From: Bacteroidales bacterium
GTDB lineage: Bacteria; Bacteroidota; Bacteroidia; Bacteroidales; JAFGXI01
Reading direction: 5' to 3'
Assembly: GCA_026985625.1 (NCBI GenBank)
Contig: JALSQC010000353.1
Location: forward strand, 1-7,507
DNA length: 7,507 nt
Numbering within the stretch: the stretch's first letter is position 1; each line of letters opens with the position of its first letter. Below the pieces are notes generated by a model. It saw only the letters and a program-made list of their open reading frames with translations, was not told the origin of the DNA and made no database searches. This document shows, piece after piece, positions 6,696-7,507 of this stretch. A program made the position numbers and the translations under genes.

Positions 6696-7238
6696 TTAAA
6701 TTTTTATTTTAAATGTATAAAATGTAAAATTTTTATTAACATTAATAAATTCGTAATCTATTTTAGAACCTGATTTTCTTGCAATGTCAATCATTCCGAG
6801 TCCTCCTCCTCCTTTATTCGAGAATTCTTCGTTGTTAAGAATCATCTTATAAAGGGATTTTAGTTCGTCCTTTGATAATGAGTTTATTTGGTCTAATCTT
6901 GATTTTAGTTTTGTAATAGTTTCGTTGTTAATAAAATTTCCGTGAATAAATTCAAATGTATCGTTATTTTTTTGGATAATAACAACTCCAAATTTTTCAT
7001 TTTGGTCATTATTATCTAAAATATTGTTTAGTCCATGGTGATATATATTTTGTATTCCTTCGACAACCGAGTTGTATAATTTTTTACGTATTTTATTAGG
7101 AATATCAATATTTTCGAAATTATTTTCTAAATCGTCTAAAAGCTTTGTTATGATATCATTTGTTAAATTACCTTTGTAAAATAAGATAACATTACCTTTT
7201 TTATTATTATTTATCCAGTTGTCTAAACTAAAATTCAT
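6696..7238 (-). CDS. siaB: SiaB-like GHKL-fold protein kinase
   Basis: This 180-residue cytoplasmic protein looks like a SiaB-family serine/threonine kinase related to anti-sigma-factor kinases of the GHKL ATPase fold. The N-box is at 57-69 (SVVEGIQNIYHHG), with E60 and N64 in the positions that hold the catalytic base and magnesium in this fold. A glycine-rich ATP-lid motif, GGGGLGMIDIARKSG, lies at 143-157. The only gene directly after it encodes the SiaC-like substrate, which supports the assignment. The ATG start is 32 nt after gcvH and only 4 nt after a perfect TATATTTG box, so the message may be leaderless. The phosphatase partner SiaA, usually nearby in described operons, is missing here. 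Sequence identity to Pseudomonas SiaB is probably low, so kinase activity is inferred from motifs and context. Confidence 0.82.
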   Translation of the reverse strand: MNFSLDNWINNNKKGNVILFYKGNLTNDIITKLLDDLENNFENIDIPNKIRKKLYNSVVEGIQNIYHHGLNNILDNNDQNEKFGVVIIQKNNDTFEFIHGNFINNETITKLKSRLDQINSLSKDELKSLYKMILNNEEFSNKGGGGLGMIDIARKSGSKIDYEFINVNKNFTFYTFKIKI

Positions 7239-7242
7239 TACA

Positions 7243-7250
7243 CAAATATA
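7243..7250 (-). promoter_or_regulatory. Perfect TAnnTTTG (-7) box immediately before siaB
   Basis: The minus strand reads TATATTTG TGTA ATG, so the -7 box ends 4 nt before the siaB start codon. With the usual distance from box to start point in Bacteroidota, transcription would begin at or next to the A of the ATG. No convincing TTTG is seen about 19-20 nt upstream, where the gcvH stop codon lies. This box could therefore be a weak promoter or a chance match in AT-rich DNA. Confidence 0.4.
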
Positions 7251-7270
7251 ACAAAACTTTAATAAAAATA

Positions 7271-7507
7271 TTATTTTTCTGTTAAATTTTTATACTCGTT
7301 TGCAGATAAAAGGTTATTAAATTCCGATTTGTCATTGATTTTAATTTTAATAATCCAACCGTCGCCATATGCATCTTTGTTTATAAGTTCGGGTTCGTCT
7401 TCTAATTTTTCGTTAAATTCTATAATTTCGCCACCAACAGGCATAAATAAATCGGAAACTGTTTTAACAGCTTCAATTGTGCCAAAACTTTCTTTTTGGT
7501 CTATATT
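7271..7507 (-). CDS. gcvH: Glycine cleavage system H protein, C-terminal part
   Basis: The frame enters from the window edge and gives 78 residues before TAA at 7273-7271. GcvH is the small lipoylated carrier that shuttles the aminomethyl group between the P, T and L proteins of the glycine cleavage complex. The visible part begins just before the lipoylation site: FGTIEAVKTVSDLFMPVGGE contains the acceptor lysine at fragment residue 15 (7465-7463). It continues with the conserved ELINKDAYGDGWIIKI segment and ends in a typical LLSANEYKNLTEK tail. Given the usual length of about 125 residues, roughly the first 45-50 are missing to the right of the window. The lipoyl motif and the C-terminus are intact, so this is a partial view and not a pseudogene. 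No terminator separates it from siaB 32 nt downstream, so read-through into siaB-siaC is possible. Confidence 0.95.
   Translation of the reverse strand, partial: NIDQKESFGTIEAVKTVSDLFMPVGGEIIEFNEKLEDEPELINKDAYGDGWIIKIKINDKSEFNNLLSANEYKNLTEK

Noticed and set aside
7271..7507. gcvH as a truncated pseudogene
   Set aside because: The missing N-terminus is due only to the window edge. The lipoyl motif, conserved C-terminal segment and normal stop are all intact.

Overview
The window is a strongly AT-rich piece of a bacterial chromosome, and every real gene lies on the minus strand, so transcription runs from high to low coordinates. The most likely source is a low-GC member of the Bacteroidota (Bacteroidales-like or a relative). 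The reasons are a TPR/PD40/carboxypeptidase-regulatory-like/OmpA protein typical of that phylum, an MnmA of the type with CNxxxKWK and SYFLWRL motifs, a SiaB/SiaC (DUF1987) pair, a TAnnTTTG-type promoter box, and start sites mostly lacking Shine-Dalgarno sequences. No mobile element, tRNA, rRNA or CRISPR array is visible.

From the right edge, the layout is as follows. (1) 7507-7271 is the C-terminal part of gcvH, the lipoyl carrier of the glycine cleavage system. (2) 7238-6275 is a two-gene signalling unit: a SiaB-like GHKL kinase followed by a SiaC-like substrate protein (DUF1987) with a conserved phosphoacceptor threonine at residue 68. A perfect TATATTTG box sits 4 nt before the siaB start, and a strong hairpin/T-tract terminator lies at 6251-6201. 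(3) 6083 to the left edge is a tightly packed, probably co-transcribed set of four genes. It contains a 964-residue AsmA-like membrane-anchored protein with a long charged helical tail, a 686-residue peptidoglycan-binding OmpA-family protein, the tRNA 2-thiouridylase MnmA, and the first 22 codons of a small membrane protein whose ATG overlaps the mnmA stop codon.

The AsmA-like and OmpA-like proteins are both envelope proteins made from adjacent cistrons 6 nt apart, so they plausibly act in the same compartment (inner membrane/periplasm to outer membrane/peptidoglycan). MnmA is a housekeeping tRNA enzyme translated downstream of them from a TTG codon. The SiaB/SiaC pair is a phosphorylation switch; its usual partners, a PP2C/SpoIIE-type phosphatase (SiaA) and a diguanylate cyclase (SiaD) in Pseudomonas, are not in this window.

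No wholly new system is evident. The items most worth a second look are the SiaB/SiaC pair without neighbouring partners, its probably leaderless promoter, the helical repeat tail on the AsmA-like protein, and the unusual start-codon arrangements in the four-gene cluster.
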